A stretch of 32,340 nucleotides of DNA, from NCBI GenBank assembly GCA_024279555.1, contig JAJRRK010000005.1, positions 1-32,340 on the forward strand. Direction: 5' to 3'. The number at the start of each line of letters is the position of its first letter. The first letter of the stretch is position 1. Under the pieces are notes generated by a model, which saw only the letters and a list, made by a program, of their open reading frames with translations, was not told where the DNA came from and did not search any database. Below are positions 22,746 to 30,842 of the stretch, one piece after another. The translations under genes were made by a program, and so were the position numbers. Origin of the DNA: Campylobacterales bacterium (GTDB lineage: Bacteria; Campylobacterota; Campylobacteria; Campylobacterales; Sulfurovaceae).

Positions 22746-23265
22746 CGTTGTCCTCATGTTGATTGTTAATCTCATTGTACACATTCTCCTCAATTTGGTT
22801 TTCTGTATGATTTTCGATCTGATCATCAATACTCTGTTGCGTTTGGTTTTCAATCTGCTCATCTATTTGTGCATCAATTTTCTCTTTTGCCCGTGTCTCA
22901 ATATGATGCACTAAAGTAGATTGAGTATGTTCAAATTGGTTTTGTTTTGTTTGATGTGCAGATGTATGTTTTGTGTTATGGACATGTTTGTTGTTGTGCC
23001 TTTCTTTATGAAAAGGCGTTTTTTGTCGCTTAGGTGTAACCTCTCTAATCACCTTTTGGCTACGACGGCTTTTTGTGATAAATTTGAGTTTTTTAATCGC
23101 TTCAATGCGTTCTTGATGTTGCATATTAATAATTTGCCGTTTAAATGCATTCATCAGTTTAAAACGTTCTTGAACAGGCGCTTTGCGAATAGCCTCTATT
23201 TGCGCATCTATAGAGTTTGCATATAGAATCAAAGAAAACAAAAATATGGAAAACAGCACTTTCAT
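22735..23265 (-). CDS. Secreted His/Gln/Asn-rich low-complexity protein
   Basis: A 176-residue protein of no family I recognise. It has a signal peptide (MKVLFSIFLFSLILYANS) and a basic helical part (residues 20-75). A His-rich stretch follows at about 88-125, with repeated KH, HH and NTKHTSAH-like runs. The tail is acidic and Gln/Asn-rich, with quasi-repeats of D-x-QI-x-x-QIEN type (DAQIDEQIENQ, SIDDQIENHTENQIEE). The His-rich part could bind transition metals and the tail could form a coiled coil, but both are inferences. It overlaps the kinase by four bases and the barrel gene by 11, so it belongs to the same operon. Confidence 0.65.
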   Translation of the reverse strand: MKVLFSIFLFSLILYANSIDAQIEAIRKAPVQERFKLMNAFKRQIINMQHQERIEAIKKLKFITKSRRSQKVIREVTPKRQKTPFHKERHNNKHVHNTKHTSAHQTKQNQFEHTQSTLVHHIETRAKEKIDAQIDEQIENQTQQSIDDQIENHTENQIEENVYNEINNQHEDNDAD

Positions 23266-24317
23266 GATGTTCCCTTTGAAAGATCGCTAAAATCAAGTGC
23301 GATACATGTGCCTACATCGACCTTGGAGTCGATTTTGACTTTAATATTAAGTTCTGAAGTGAGTTTTTGGACGATATGAAGTCCTAACCCAAGTCCGCGG
23401 TCTTGCTCTTTGTAGTAGCGCTGCATCACCGCTTTAGTATTAGACATACCTTTTCCTGTATCCTCGATATAGAGTGTCTCTTTGGAGATGCGCAACATCA
23501 CTTTACCGTTTGGTTTGTTGTATTTTGCTGCATTGGTGAGTAGATTGTCAAGAATACGGGTTAGCAGTTCACTGTTTGTCTGTTTTTTGAGCGTATTTTC
23601 TTGCTCAAAAGTAAATGTAATGTGGGGATAGAGATTTTGTATAAAACGCATGCGTTTTTGTGTCAATAGGGCAATATCAACACATTCACTATGTAGAGGA
23701 GAGTGGTGTAGAAAACTTTTGAGGTTATTTTGCAAAAGTAAGATCGTATCGATACTATGGTTGATGCGCTGTATAAAGATATTGCTTTCGTATTGATCTT
23801 GAAACATTTTGAGATTGAGCACTATAGAGGAAATGGGTGTATTGAAGTCATGCAGTATATCTTTAATAAATTCGTCGTTAATGCGCAGCGCCTGTCGTAT
23901 GGGCTTGAGACTGTAGAAGGTAAAAAAGAGTGCAACTCCCATTAATAAAATCGTGGCAAGTATGAATTTGAGCCATAATGAACGGCGAATAGCATGGAGG
24001 TCATGTGTATAGAGATGATGAGGATAGATGATTCGGACATTATACTTTTTGGATTTTGGTACAGGGAAATAGGCGCTGATATTTTGATCATCATAAAGTT
24101 CGTTGAGTCTTTTCTCCCCTTTAGGAGTAAATTCAAAGTCAAATTGCGTACATTCATAAGTATAGCTGCATAACTGCATTGTTTTTAAGAGGCTTTGGTT
24201 GTACTCGCGTTTTTCTGTATGGTAGAGCTCTAAAAAGAGGAGGACAAGAAGTATCTCAAGAAGAGAAAAAAAGACCCAAAAATTTTTGAGCAGCGATTCT
24301 CTTTCATAATTCTTCAA
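23262..24317 (-). CDS. Membrane sensor histidine kinase
   Basis: A 351-residue kinase with two membrane helices (about 13-31 and 115-135) around a sensor region of roughly 80 residues. That region contains two Cys residues (LCSYTYECTQF) and is not a domain I can name. The phosphoacceptor is His156 in LHDFNTPISSI. The ATPase domain has the N box (LDNLLTNAAKYNKP), G1 (DTGKGMS) and G2 (GLGLGLHIV). No HAMP domain is obvious. It overlaps the response regulator by 14 bases and the His-rich gene by four. The signal is unknown; metals or envelope state are reasonable guesses from its neighbours. Confidence 0.88.
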   Translation of the reverse strand: MKNYERESLLKNFWVFFSLLEILLVLLFLELYHTEKREYNQSLLKTMQLCSYTYECTQFDFEFTPKGEKRLNELYDDQNISAYFPVPKSKKYNVRIIYPHHLYTHDLHAIRRSLWLKFILATILLMGVALFFTFYSLKPIRQALRINDEFIKDILHDFNTPISSIVLNLKMFQDQYESNIFIQRINHSIDTILLLQNNLKSFLHHSPLHSECVDIALLTQKRMRFIQNLYPHITFTFEQENTLKKQTNSELLTRILDNLLTNAAKYNKPNGKVMLRISKETLYIEDTGKGMSNTKAVMQRYYKEQDRGLGLGLHIVQKLTSELNIKVKIDSKVDVGTCIALDFSDLSKGTS

Positions 24318-24930
24318 GCAAGTATCCTCGGCCTCTTATGTTTTTAATGTCTATATTGAGTTTCTGTTTAATCTTTGTAAGTGCAACACGCAAGGCGGTA
24401 TCGGAGGGATGGTCTAAGCACTCATAAAACATCTCTTTGGTGACGATTTGACCGCAATGGTAAAGCAGTTTTTCAAAAATTTTGATCTGCACATTGGCAA
24501 GATCGACGATTTCACCGTCAACTCTGACGATACGCGAACGAGTATCGTAAATAATATTTTTGTAAGTAAGCGTTGTCTGTTTAAACTTGGATTGAATACG
24601 AATCAGCAGCTCCGCCGGATCAAAAGGCTTCTTGATATAGTCGATCGCACCAAGATCAAACCCTTTCGCAATGGTTCGCATATCGGTTAATGCGGTAATG
24701 AAAATCGTGGGTGTTTGATCTTCTGCAAAACGCAAAGAGGAGAGTAGATCAAGACTGTTACCGTCAGGAAGATTAATGTCCAGAAGATACAGGTCGTATC
24801 TCTTCTCAAAACTGAGTGTTTCGGCTTCATCTATAGCGTATGCAATATCTACATCGTAACTAGCATCTTTAAGAAAGTCTTGTAGTGTTTCGCTCAATAT
24901 GCGGTCGTCTTCAAGTAGAAGTATTTTCAT
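24304..24930 (-). CDS. OmpR-family response regulator
   Basis: A 208-residue two-domain regulator. The receiver domain has acidic residues at 8-9 (LEDD), the phosphorylated Asp51 (YLLDINLPDG), Thr79 in the FITAL segment, and the conserved lysine in KKPF near 101. The C-terminal winged helix carries the usual pattern (VDLANVQIKIFEKLLYHCGQIV, split as VDLANVQIK and FEKLLYHCGQIV, then LRVALTKIKQKL and IRGRGYLLE). It is the first gene of the operon with the kinase, His-rich protein and barrel, and it probably controls that operon. The nine-heme cytochrome gene ends 143 bases upstream on the same strand. Confidence 0.9.
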   Translation of the reverse strand: MKILLLEDDRILSETLQDFLKDASYDVDIAYAIDEAETLSFEKRYDLYLLDINLPDGNSLDLLSSLRFAEDQTPTIFITALTDMRTIAKGFDLGAIDYIKKPFDPAELLIRIQSKFKQTTLTYKNIIYDTRSRIVRVDGEIVDLANVQIKIFEKLLYHCGQIVTKEMFYECLDHPSDTALRVALTKIKQKLNIDIKNIRGRGYLLEEL

Positions 24931-25042
24931 CTGTTTTGTCTATTTTAGTTATTAGGATAGATCATTATACATGATGTAATGTTAACACTTTGTAAAGAGA
25001 TGATGGGAAAAGTAAAGGAAGGTATCGGTTTCTTTTTTCATA

Positions 25043-25069
25043 GGCGGGGAGAAGGAGACAAACCCCGCC
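25043..25069 (-). terminator. GC-rich hairpin after the nine-heme cytochrome gene
   Basis: GGCGGGG and CCCCGCC form a perfect seven-pair stem around a 13-base loop, starting about five bases past the cytochrome stop. On the - strand it is followed by TATGAAAAAAG, not by a U tract, so termination may be weak or factor-dependent, and read-through into the response regulator is possible. Confidence 0.4.
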
Positions 25070-25073
25070 AAGT

Positions 25074-27314
25074 TTAGTCGCCGTTTGGACCGTTATGGCA
25101 GTCGTAACAACTCACCTGATGTCCTTTGGCAAAGTTCTTTTGACCCCATTCGGTTGAGAAGCTGCGCGTTGTCCATGTTTTAGAGAGGACGCTTCCTCTG
25201 TAATCTTGTCCATGACACGCTTTGCACTGTGCCGCATTTTGTTCGGCTGCATGCTCATGTCCTTCAACCCAGCTTTGTCCTACCGGGTGCATACCGTGCG
25301 GTCCGCCGTTAATCGTATTGGGGATACTCGCATGACATGCGCTACACTCTCCGATTGTTCCGCTGTGTCCTTGTATACCCTGGCTTAACAGATTGTCTGC
25401 CGTATGGGCAGGATAGATGGCATGTGTTGCCCCATGACACGCTTCACACTGTAGTCCTCCGTGACCTTTACTGAACCGATACAGGCTGTATCCTTGCATC
25501 GGTGTATTTGGAAGTGTTGCAAAGTTACTGTTAACAGCACTTCTGAGTGTCCCGTTTGCCAATACGGCAGAGGTGTCTCTGACAGGATTACCGTTGGCAT
25601 CTTTGTAGTGGCACGCTTGACAGTTTGGCTCATCCAGCCAACCTTCTCGTGTTGCGTCGCCTACAGCATGCATGTCTCCGTGACAGCTTTGACACTGCAT
25701 CGCATTGTTGCCGTTAGCATCTTTGGCATCTCCCATGGCCCCTCTGAGACATTTTGTTTGAGAACCGGGATGACAGGCATAACAGGCACTTCGATTGTTG
25801 CTATCGCCTAAGAGCATCATATTGTTTTCAGGATCTTTGACCATTGCATGCAAGCCGTGTATTGCGGAAGTAAACGCTTTAATGTTTACACCGGGTTCCC
25901 AACCGATACCGACATTGGGAAGCGCGTTGGATTTGTGGCAGGCAGCACAGAGGATAGGCGTACCGTTTTGTGCTGTTGCTTCAAGTCCGCTGGCATTATA
26001 GTCATACCCTTTTTGCTGCAACAGCGTAAGGTAATCGGAAACGGCAGAGGGGAATTTCTCGTCGTGCAATCTAAGAATATTGAATTTGAAATCTTTTTCC
26101 GGATCGGGATTGTTTGCCCATCCTGCCGAAGGTTTTGCATCGGCAAGAGAGTTGCTGGTGTGGCAGCGTTTACAATCCATCTCGTCACTCACGGGCAGTA
26201 CGGTATTTGCCGTTGCCAAGATGTTGCCCTGCGCATCTTTGGCGACTACCTTGACAAGCGGATAGTAGTTTTTGCTTCCGTCATCATTGTACGGTGTTAT
26301 CGGAATGCCTTCTGCTTCCCACCATCCGTGTGTTGCGTTAAAAGTGAGTGTTTGCGGCGTAGTAGAAGGTGTTTTCTTTCCGGTTAGTCCCGTATCGGCA
26401 GCCAGCACAACGCCAAAGAGCTTGTCGGCATACTGCCAAAAGTTTGTTTTATTGCTACTTGAAGTGTTGATCTTGCCGTCTGTACCCGTTGTTGCCTCAT
26501 AGGTGATGATGACACCTGATGTCACAAGTCCGCCGTTTTTATCTTTGAGTTGTGCATGGAGGTTGTTGTAGGGCGGGAGAATAGAAAATACGGAGAAGTC
26601 GTTACCGTCCATACAGTGCATCCCAAGATCATTCCATGCCGTTAGTGTATAACCTCCATTAGTATTTCCGCTATTGTTGACGTACGCCACAGCGTCAGGT
26701 ATTCCATCATCATCAGAATCGTCATGAATATCCGGTATACCGTTATGGTTGTCGTCATCATAAGCATCTACGGTTCCGTCATGATCATTATCTTCATATA
26801 CATCTACGATACCGTTGTGGTTGTTATCCATCACGGGTGTATCATCAGAAAGTGCTAAAGTGGTGTCATTAATGACAACATTTTTTGAAACATCGGAAAC
26901 ATGATCGCCATTGGTATCAGGAATTTCATTGGGCGAAAGTGCTAACGGGATATGTCCTATATCGATATTTTTATTTACTCTTATCGTGTTGTGTCCATTA
27001 AAACTAATAGGTGTGATGACTCGATTTGCATCATCATTTTCGTTTGTTGTCATGACGATACGACATGCTTTCCCTGTTGGCACTTGAAGTGAAAAGGGGT
27101 GTTGATTAGTACCGTTTTGCGTGGAAGAGGTACTATGATAGCTACCGTCTTCACAAAAAGCTTCGATAAAAGTTCCGGGTACCGTACCTGTGATCGTAGA
27201 TGAGGCAGTATTCCCTGCAGGATTTGAGATATCTGTCTCTGCCGTTCCACCTCCTCCGCAGCCGATAAGCAACGGAATTGTTGCCATACTCAGTAGTAAG
27301 GATCTTCGTTTCAT
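25074..27314 (-). CDS. Nine-heme c-type cytochrome lipoprotein with Asp-rich calcium-type repeats
   Basis: A 746-residue exported lipoprotein (MKRRSLLLSMATIPLLIGC, lipid Cys19). Residues 45-130 look like a beta domain. Residues 132-208 are a run of TSP3/EF-like repeats (DTNGDHVSD, DNNHNGIVD, DNDHDGTVD, DDNHNGIPD, DSDDDGIPD) likely to bind calcium. From 225 there is a WNDLGMHCMDG segment with an unpaired Cys and His, known to me from other multiheme proteins. Nine CxxCH motifs follow at about 381, 456, 511, 541, 565, 623, 657, 697 and 736. It could carry electrons at the outer membrane or in the periplasm. GAGGAG precedes the ATG. The electron donor and acceptor are unknown. Confidence 0.88.
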   Translation of the reverse strand: MKRRSLLLSMATIPLLIGCGGGGTAETDISNPAGNTASSTITGTVPGTFIEAFCEDGSYHSTSSTQNGTNQHPFSLQVPTGKACRIVMTTNENDDANRVITPISFNGHNTIRVNKNIDIGHIPLALSPNEIPDTNGDHVSDVSKNVVINDTTLALSDDTPVMDNNHNGIVDVYEDNDHDGTVDAYDDDNHNGIPDIHDDSDDDGIPDAVAYVNNSGNTNGGYTLTAWNDLGMHCMDGNDFSVFSILPPYNNLHAQLKDKNGGLVTSGVIITYEATTGTDGKINTSSSNKTNFWQYADKLFGVVLAADTGLTGKKTPSTTPQTLTFNATHGWWEAEGIPITPYNDDGSKNYYPLVKVVAKDAQGNILATANTVLPVSDEMDCKRCHTSNSLADAKPSAGWANNPDPEKDFKFNILRLHDEKFPSAVSDYLTLLQQKGYDYNASGLEATAQNGTPILCAACHKSNALPNVGIGWEPGVNIKAFTSAIHGLHAMVKDPENNMMLLGDSNNRSACYACHPGSQTKCLRGAMGDAKDANGNNAMQCQSCHGDMHAVGDATREGWLDEPNCQACHYKDANGNPVRDTSAVLANGTLRSAVNSNFATLPNTPMQGYSLYRFSKGHGGLQCEACHGATHAIYPAHTADNLLSQGIQGHSGTIGECSACHASIPNTINGGPHGMHPVGQSWVEGHEHAAEQNAAQCKACHGQDYRGSVLSKTWTTRSFSTEWGQKNFAKGHQVSCYDCHNGPNGD

Positions 27315-27449
27315 AATTTTCTCCTCTGTAGAATTTTTATTTTTAACAGTATCAGTATAGTAGAGGTGGCATTACCGATATGTTATTGGAGTGTTAGTAG
27401 TTCATTACCTCTGAATATGCGTTTTTATACGATTTGGTTACGAATGCGG

Positions 27450-27455
27450 TATAAT
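27450..27455 (+). promoter_or_regulatory. Consensus -10 directly in front of the flavoprotein gene
   Basis: TATAAT ends eight bases before the ATG at 27463, which would place the transcript start at or beside that codon. No ribosome site is visible, so a leaderless message is likely. The -35 region is poor. Confidence 0.45.
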
Positions 27456-27462
27456 GCGCCCT

Positions 27463-28683
27463 ATGGATTATAAGATTATCATTGTAGGGGGTGGGGCGAG
27501 TGCATTGATGCTTGCATCACTGCTTCCCAAAAGTACTGCAACCGTGATTGAACACAATCCCGGTGTCGGTGCCAAAATCAAGATTTCCGGTGGAGGAAAA
27601 TGCAATATCACCAACCGGAAAATGGATGCTTCTTTCTATCTTGGTGATGATGTGTTCATCTCCAGAGTACTTGAAGTATTCGATGAGAAGAGAGTGCTCA
27701 GATGGTTGGAGAAACGAGGGTTGGAGCCTGTTTTGCGAAAAGGAAACCAGTATTTCTGTCCCCATAGTGCGGACGAACTTCTGAACCTGTTGCGCAAAGA
27801 GAGCAGAAAGCAGAAGTTCCTTCTGAACGAACAGGTGCTTGATGTGCGCAAACGTGGTGAGCAGTTTGTTGTCAGAACAAACCGTCGCTCTCTCAGCTGT
27901 GAACGGGTCATCGTCGCTTCAGGAGGCTTGAGTTTTCCCAGACTCGGGGCGAGCGGTATCGGATATGAGATTGCGGAGTATTTTGGGCATACTATTGAGA
28001 GAACGGCACCGGCACTGGTGGGATTTACGGTACAGAAGGAACAGTTCTTCTTCAAGGAGCTTAGCGGAAGCTCGACGGATGTGGTCTTTACCGTGGGGGA
28101 TCAGCGCTGTGCAGGATCACTCCTTTTTGCCCATAAAGGGATCAGCGGGCCGGCGGTGCTCGATGCTTCGCTCTATTGGAAGAAGGGAAAAATAGTGATC
28201 GATTTTTTGCCTGGGTTTGACTGGAAGAGCCTGCAAAAAAGCAAGAAACAGCTCAGCTCTCTGCTGCCGATGCCCAAACGTGTTACTAAGGCGTTTTTGC
28301 TACAATTGAACATTGAAGACCAGGTTGGTTGTGCCGTTTCTTCTGAAGCGATGAAGGTGCTGCAGGTACTCAACCATTATGCGTTTGCGCCCGCAGGAAC
28401 CTTCGGTTATGCCAAAGCGGAAGTGACCAGGGGCGGTGTGGCAACGGAGGAGGTCGATGCGTTGACGATGGAGAGCAAAAAGCAAAAGGGGCTTTTCTTC
28501 ATCGGTGAGGTGCTTGATGTGACAGGGAGACTGGGAGGTTACAATTTTCAGTGGGCCTTTTCAAGTGCCTATGTCTGTGCACTTGAGATTAAAAAACAAG
28601 GGAGAAGAAGTGAAAATAAAGGGTTTACTGGCAGTGGCGGGAGCATTGCTTTTGAGCGGATGTGTAGGCATGAAGGACAGTGA
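27463..28683 (+). CDS. HI0933-family FAD-dependent oxidoreductase (YhiN/aminoacetone oxidase-like)
   Basis: About 406 residues. The Rossmann FAD site is at the N terminus (YKIIIVGGGASALMLA), followed by the HI0933 signature GVGAKIKISGGGKCNITN. The second FAD motif region is VIVASGGLSFPRLGASGIGY. The family C-terminal motif GLFFIGEVLDVTGRLGGYNFQWAFSSAY follows in two parts (FIGEVLDVTGRLGGYN and QWAFSSAY). The role of this family is not settled. I prefer the ATG at 27463 over 27454, because the latter lies inside the apparent -10 box. The 3' end overlaps the next gene by 74 bases if that gene starts at its GTG. Confidence 0.85.
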   Translation: MDYKIIIVGGGASALMLASLLPKSTATVIEHNPGVGAKIKISGGGKCNITNRKMDASFYLGDDVFISRVLEVFDEKRVLRWLEKRGLEPVLRKGNQYFCPHSADELLNLLRKESRKQKFLLNEQVLDVRKRGEQFVVRTNRRSLSCERVIVASGGLSFPRLGASGIGYEIAEYFGHTIERTAPALVGFTVQKEQFFFKELSGSSTDVVFTVGDQRCAGSLLFAHKGISGPAVLDASLYWKKGKIVIDFLPGFDWKSLQKSKKQLSSLLPMPKRVTKAFLLQLNIEDQVGCAVSSEAMKVLQVLNHYAFAPAGTFGYAKAEVTRGGVATEEVDALTMESKKQKGLFFIGEVLDVTGRLGGYNFQWAFSSAYVCALEIKKQGRRSENKGFTGSGGSIAFERMCRHEGQ

Positions 28684-29851
28684 GGGATGGCATAGTGGAC
28701 AAAAAAGTGAGTTCATGCAGATCCTTGCGAGTGACAAATACGCTTCTTTGTGTGACCAGAGAGGGCTTTATGAGAAGGTTCGCAAGACAAAAGATTCGAA
28801 GCTGATGAGCAAGCTGCTTGTCGCCTATACGGACAATCTTGCCAACAGTTGTATCGATATTCCGTCATTCAAGTCGGCACAGGATGAACGTAAATCACGT
28901 ACGTTTAAAACACACTATGAGATTTACCGGCAGAAGGTCGATCCGGCACAGATCAAAATGCAACTGGCAGCGGGATGGTCTATAGAGAAGATTCTCAAAC
29001 CCTATGTGCCGACCTACAGAGAGTGGGACAGACTGTTGAGTGCCTATCGTTCACTGCAGCGGCAGGAGGGTGCCGACCCTGTTCTGGTACACAAAGTGCG
29101 TTTGAACCTCGAGCGTGTCAAGCTGCTCAAACCTGAGACCAGCAAGAACTATGCGCTCGTGAATATTCCCGAATACCGTGTGCGGATCATCGAGAACGGC
29201 AAAACGATGTTGAGTATGAAGGTGATCGTTGGAAAGACCCGTCTGCAGACACCGATCTTTGGACAGGATCTGAAGTATATTGTCGTCAATCCTCAGTGGA
29301 ACGTACCTGACTCCATCGCCCGAAACGAGATCATTCCCAAAACACTCAAAAACCCGAACTATTTGAAAAAACAGCGTCTGGTGATCCGTCGTGATTACAA
29401 CCTCGATTCACCGGCGCTCAGTTTCAATGCGGTCAATCCCCGTGCCTATGTAGGGGGGAAGGGACCTGTACCGTTCAAATTCATCGAGCCGCCGTCAAAA
29501 CGTAATGGTCTGGGGCGTGTAAAATTCCTTTTCCCCAACCACTATTCTGTCTATATGCATGATACACAGAGCAAACATCTCTTTAAGCGAAAAGTACGTA
29601 CCTACAGCCATGGTTGTGTCCGTCTTGAGAGACCCAATGAGCTGCTGAAGTATATCATAGAGCACTATACGAACCTTAGCTGGGAAGAGGCCAAAGAGAA
29701 GTATGACAGTCTTAAAACACACTATATAGCCATTACAAAGCGGCTTCCTGTGCATACAGCCTACTTTACCACCTATATTGATGATGACGGTACACTCCGT
29801 GTATTCAAAGATATCTACGGTTATGACAGGCTTCAGAAACTGAAGTTCTAA
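28610..29851 (+). CDS. L,D-transpeptidase, YcbB-type, lipoprotein
   Basis: 413 residues from a GTG at 28610, with GGGAG upstream. The start gives a lipoprotein signal (MKIKGLLAVAGALLLSGC, lipid Cys18). A helical region of about 150 residues is followed by the YkuD catalytic domain, which begins near YALVNIPEYRVRI. The catalytic motif is His317 (YMHDTQSKHLF) and SHGCVR with Cys336. The arrangement and the VIVGKTRLQTPIF segment resemble the YcbB/LdtD group that forms 3-3 cross-links in peptidoglycan, though this protein is shorter. A longer frame from 28565 lacks a proper signal peptide at its start. It is followed by a second YkuD-fold gene in the same direction. Confidence 0.85.
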   Translation: MKIKGLLAVAGALLLSGCVGMKDSEGWHSGQKSEFMQILASDKYASLCDQRGLYEKVRKTKDSKLMSKLLVAYTDNLANSCIDIPSFKSAQDERKSRTFKTHYEIYRQKVDPAQIKMQLAAGWSIEKILKPYVPTYREWDRLLSAYRSLQRQEGADPVLVHKVRLNLERVKLLKPETSKNYALVNIPEYRVRIIENGKTMLSMKVIVGKTRLQTPIFGQDLKYIVVNPQWNVPDSIARNEIIPKTLKNPNYLKKQRLVIRRDYNLDSPALSFNAVNPRAYVGGKGPVPFKFIEPPSKRNGLGRVKFLFPNHYSVYMHDTQSKHLFKRKVRTYSHGCVRLERPNELLKYIIEHYTNLSWEEAKEKYDSLKTHYIAITKRLPVHTAYFTTYIDDDGTLRVFKDIYGYDRLQKLKF

Positions 29852-29864
29852 AGGCTGAACGAGG

Positions 29865-30800
29865 ATGAGAAGGATAGGGCTGCTACTGGCTGATATCCTT
29901 GTTTCTGTACTGCTGTTATGCTCTTTTGTTTTGCTCTTTCTCTATCGGTCAGACTACAGGCCTCCCAGGGTAGTTCCGACAGAGGTTCAGCCTAAGATGC
30001 AGACAATGGAACATAACGAGAGCAACGGCACCACACTATTTCCGCCGGATCTGAACGTAACGCGTTCTCTCCTGAATGAGTTCAATGTCAGTGAGGTCAA
30101 CAGGAGTGTGACGATGAGTCTGGAAGAGATCATGCGGCTCTCACAGGAGGTAGCGATGCAGGAGTATCTGGAACGGAGTAAATATGTCTATACACCGCTG
30201 AAGCAGCGCCTTGAAGCTATTGGTGGCAAAAAGGGCGATCCTGTCTACATCCGCATCTTCAAAAGCGAGGCAATGCTGGAAGTGTGGATGGAAGTGAACG
30301 GTATCTACAGACACCTCAAGGACTATCCTGTATGTGCCTATTCGGGGCACCTGGGACCCAAGCTCAAAGAGGGGGACAGGCAGGCACCGGAGGGATTCTA
30401 CCGTGTCTACAAAAAACAGCTCAATCCCCACAGTAAGTTCCATCTGGCGTTCAATCTCGGCTACCCCAACGCCTACGACCGTGCCCATCACCGCAGCGGC
30501 TCCTACCTGATGGTGCACGGCAATTGTGTTTCCATCGGCTGTTATGCGATGACCGACAGAAAGATCGAGGAGATCTACGGACTTGTCAGAGCAGCATTAA
30601 ACAATGGCGAGAGGTATGTGACGGTACATATTTTCCCTTTTCAAATGGATGATGAAACGATGGCACACTACAGCAACCACCGATGGTACGACTTCTGGAC
30701 AAAGCTCAAAGAGGGCTACGATTATTTTGAAGCCGAAGAGCGTCCACCCCATGTAGAGGTGGTCAACGGAGACTATGTGATCAGTGAAGCGAAGGAATAG
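29865..30800 (+). CDS. YafK/DpaA-type YkuD-fold protein
   Basis: A 311-residue protein with an N-terminal membrane anchor (residues 5-26) and a Pro-, Asn- and Glu-rich linker (30-100). The YkuD-type domain has the catalytic segment VHGNCVSIGCYAMTD (His218, Cys226). That sequence is characteristic of the YafK branch; E. coli DpaA (YafK) hydrolyses the bond between Braun lipoprotein and peptidoglycan and does not make cross-links. Here the substrate may differ. In Helicobacter and Campylobacter, YkuD-fold proteins can be carboxypeptidases that shape the cell, so that is another option. The start is 13 bases after the previous stop, so the two are co-transcribed. Confidence 0.8.
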   Translation: MRRIGLLLADILVSVLLLCSFVLLFLYRSDYRPPRVVPTEVQPKMQTMEHNESNGTTLFPPDLNVTRSLLNEFNVSEVNRSVTMSLEEIMRLSQEVAMQEYLERSKYVYTPLKQRLEAIGGKKGDPVYIRIFKSEAMLEVWMEVNGIYRHLKDYPVCAYSGHLGPKLKEGDRQAPEGFYRVYKKQLNPHSKFHLAFNLGYPNAYDRAHHRSGSYLMVHGNCVSIGCYAMTDRKIEEIYGLVRAALNNGERYVTVHIFPFQMDDETMAHYSNHRWYDFWTKLKEGYDYFEAEERPPHVEVVNGDYVISEAKE

Positions 30801-30808
30801 CCCCTTTA

Positions 30809-30817
30809 TGATAGAAT
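30809..30817 (+). promoter_or_regulatory. Extended -10 promoter of the hydrolase-murF unit
   Basis: TGATAGAAT (TGn plus TAGAAT) lies 26 bases upstream of the hydrolase ATG, just after the YafK-like stop. GGTGGAA forms the ribosome site. It would let hydrolase and murF be transcribed apart from the upstream transpeptidase genes. Confidence 0.5.
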
Positions 30818-30842
30818 ATTCCAATTTAAAAATGGTGGAACA

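Noticed and set aside
22746-22862. 39-residue N-terminal extension of the TSP3 barrel
   Set aside because: It is the out-of-frame reading of the His-rich gene; a proper signal peptide and ribosome site begin at 22745.
28565-28609. Start of the first L,D-transpeptidase at the upstream ATG
   Set aside because: It would put 15 charged residues ahead of a complete lipoprotein signal that starts at the GTG with its own ribosome site.
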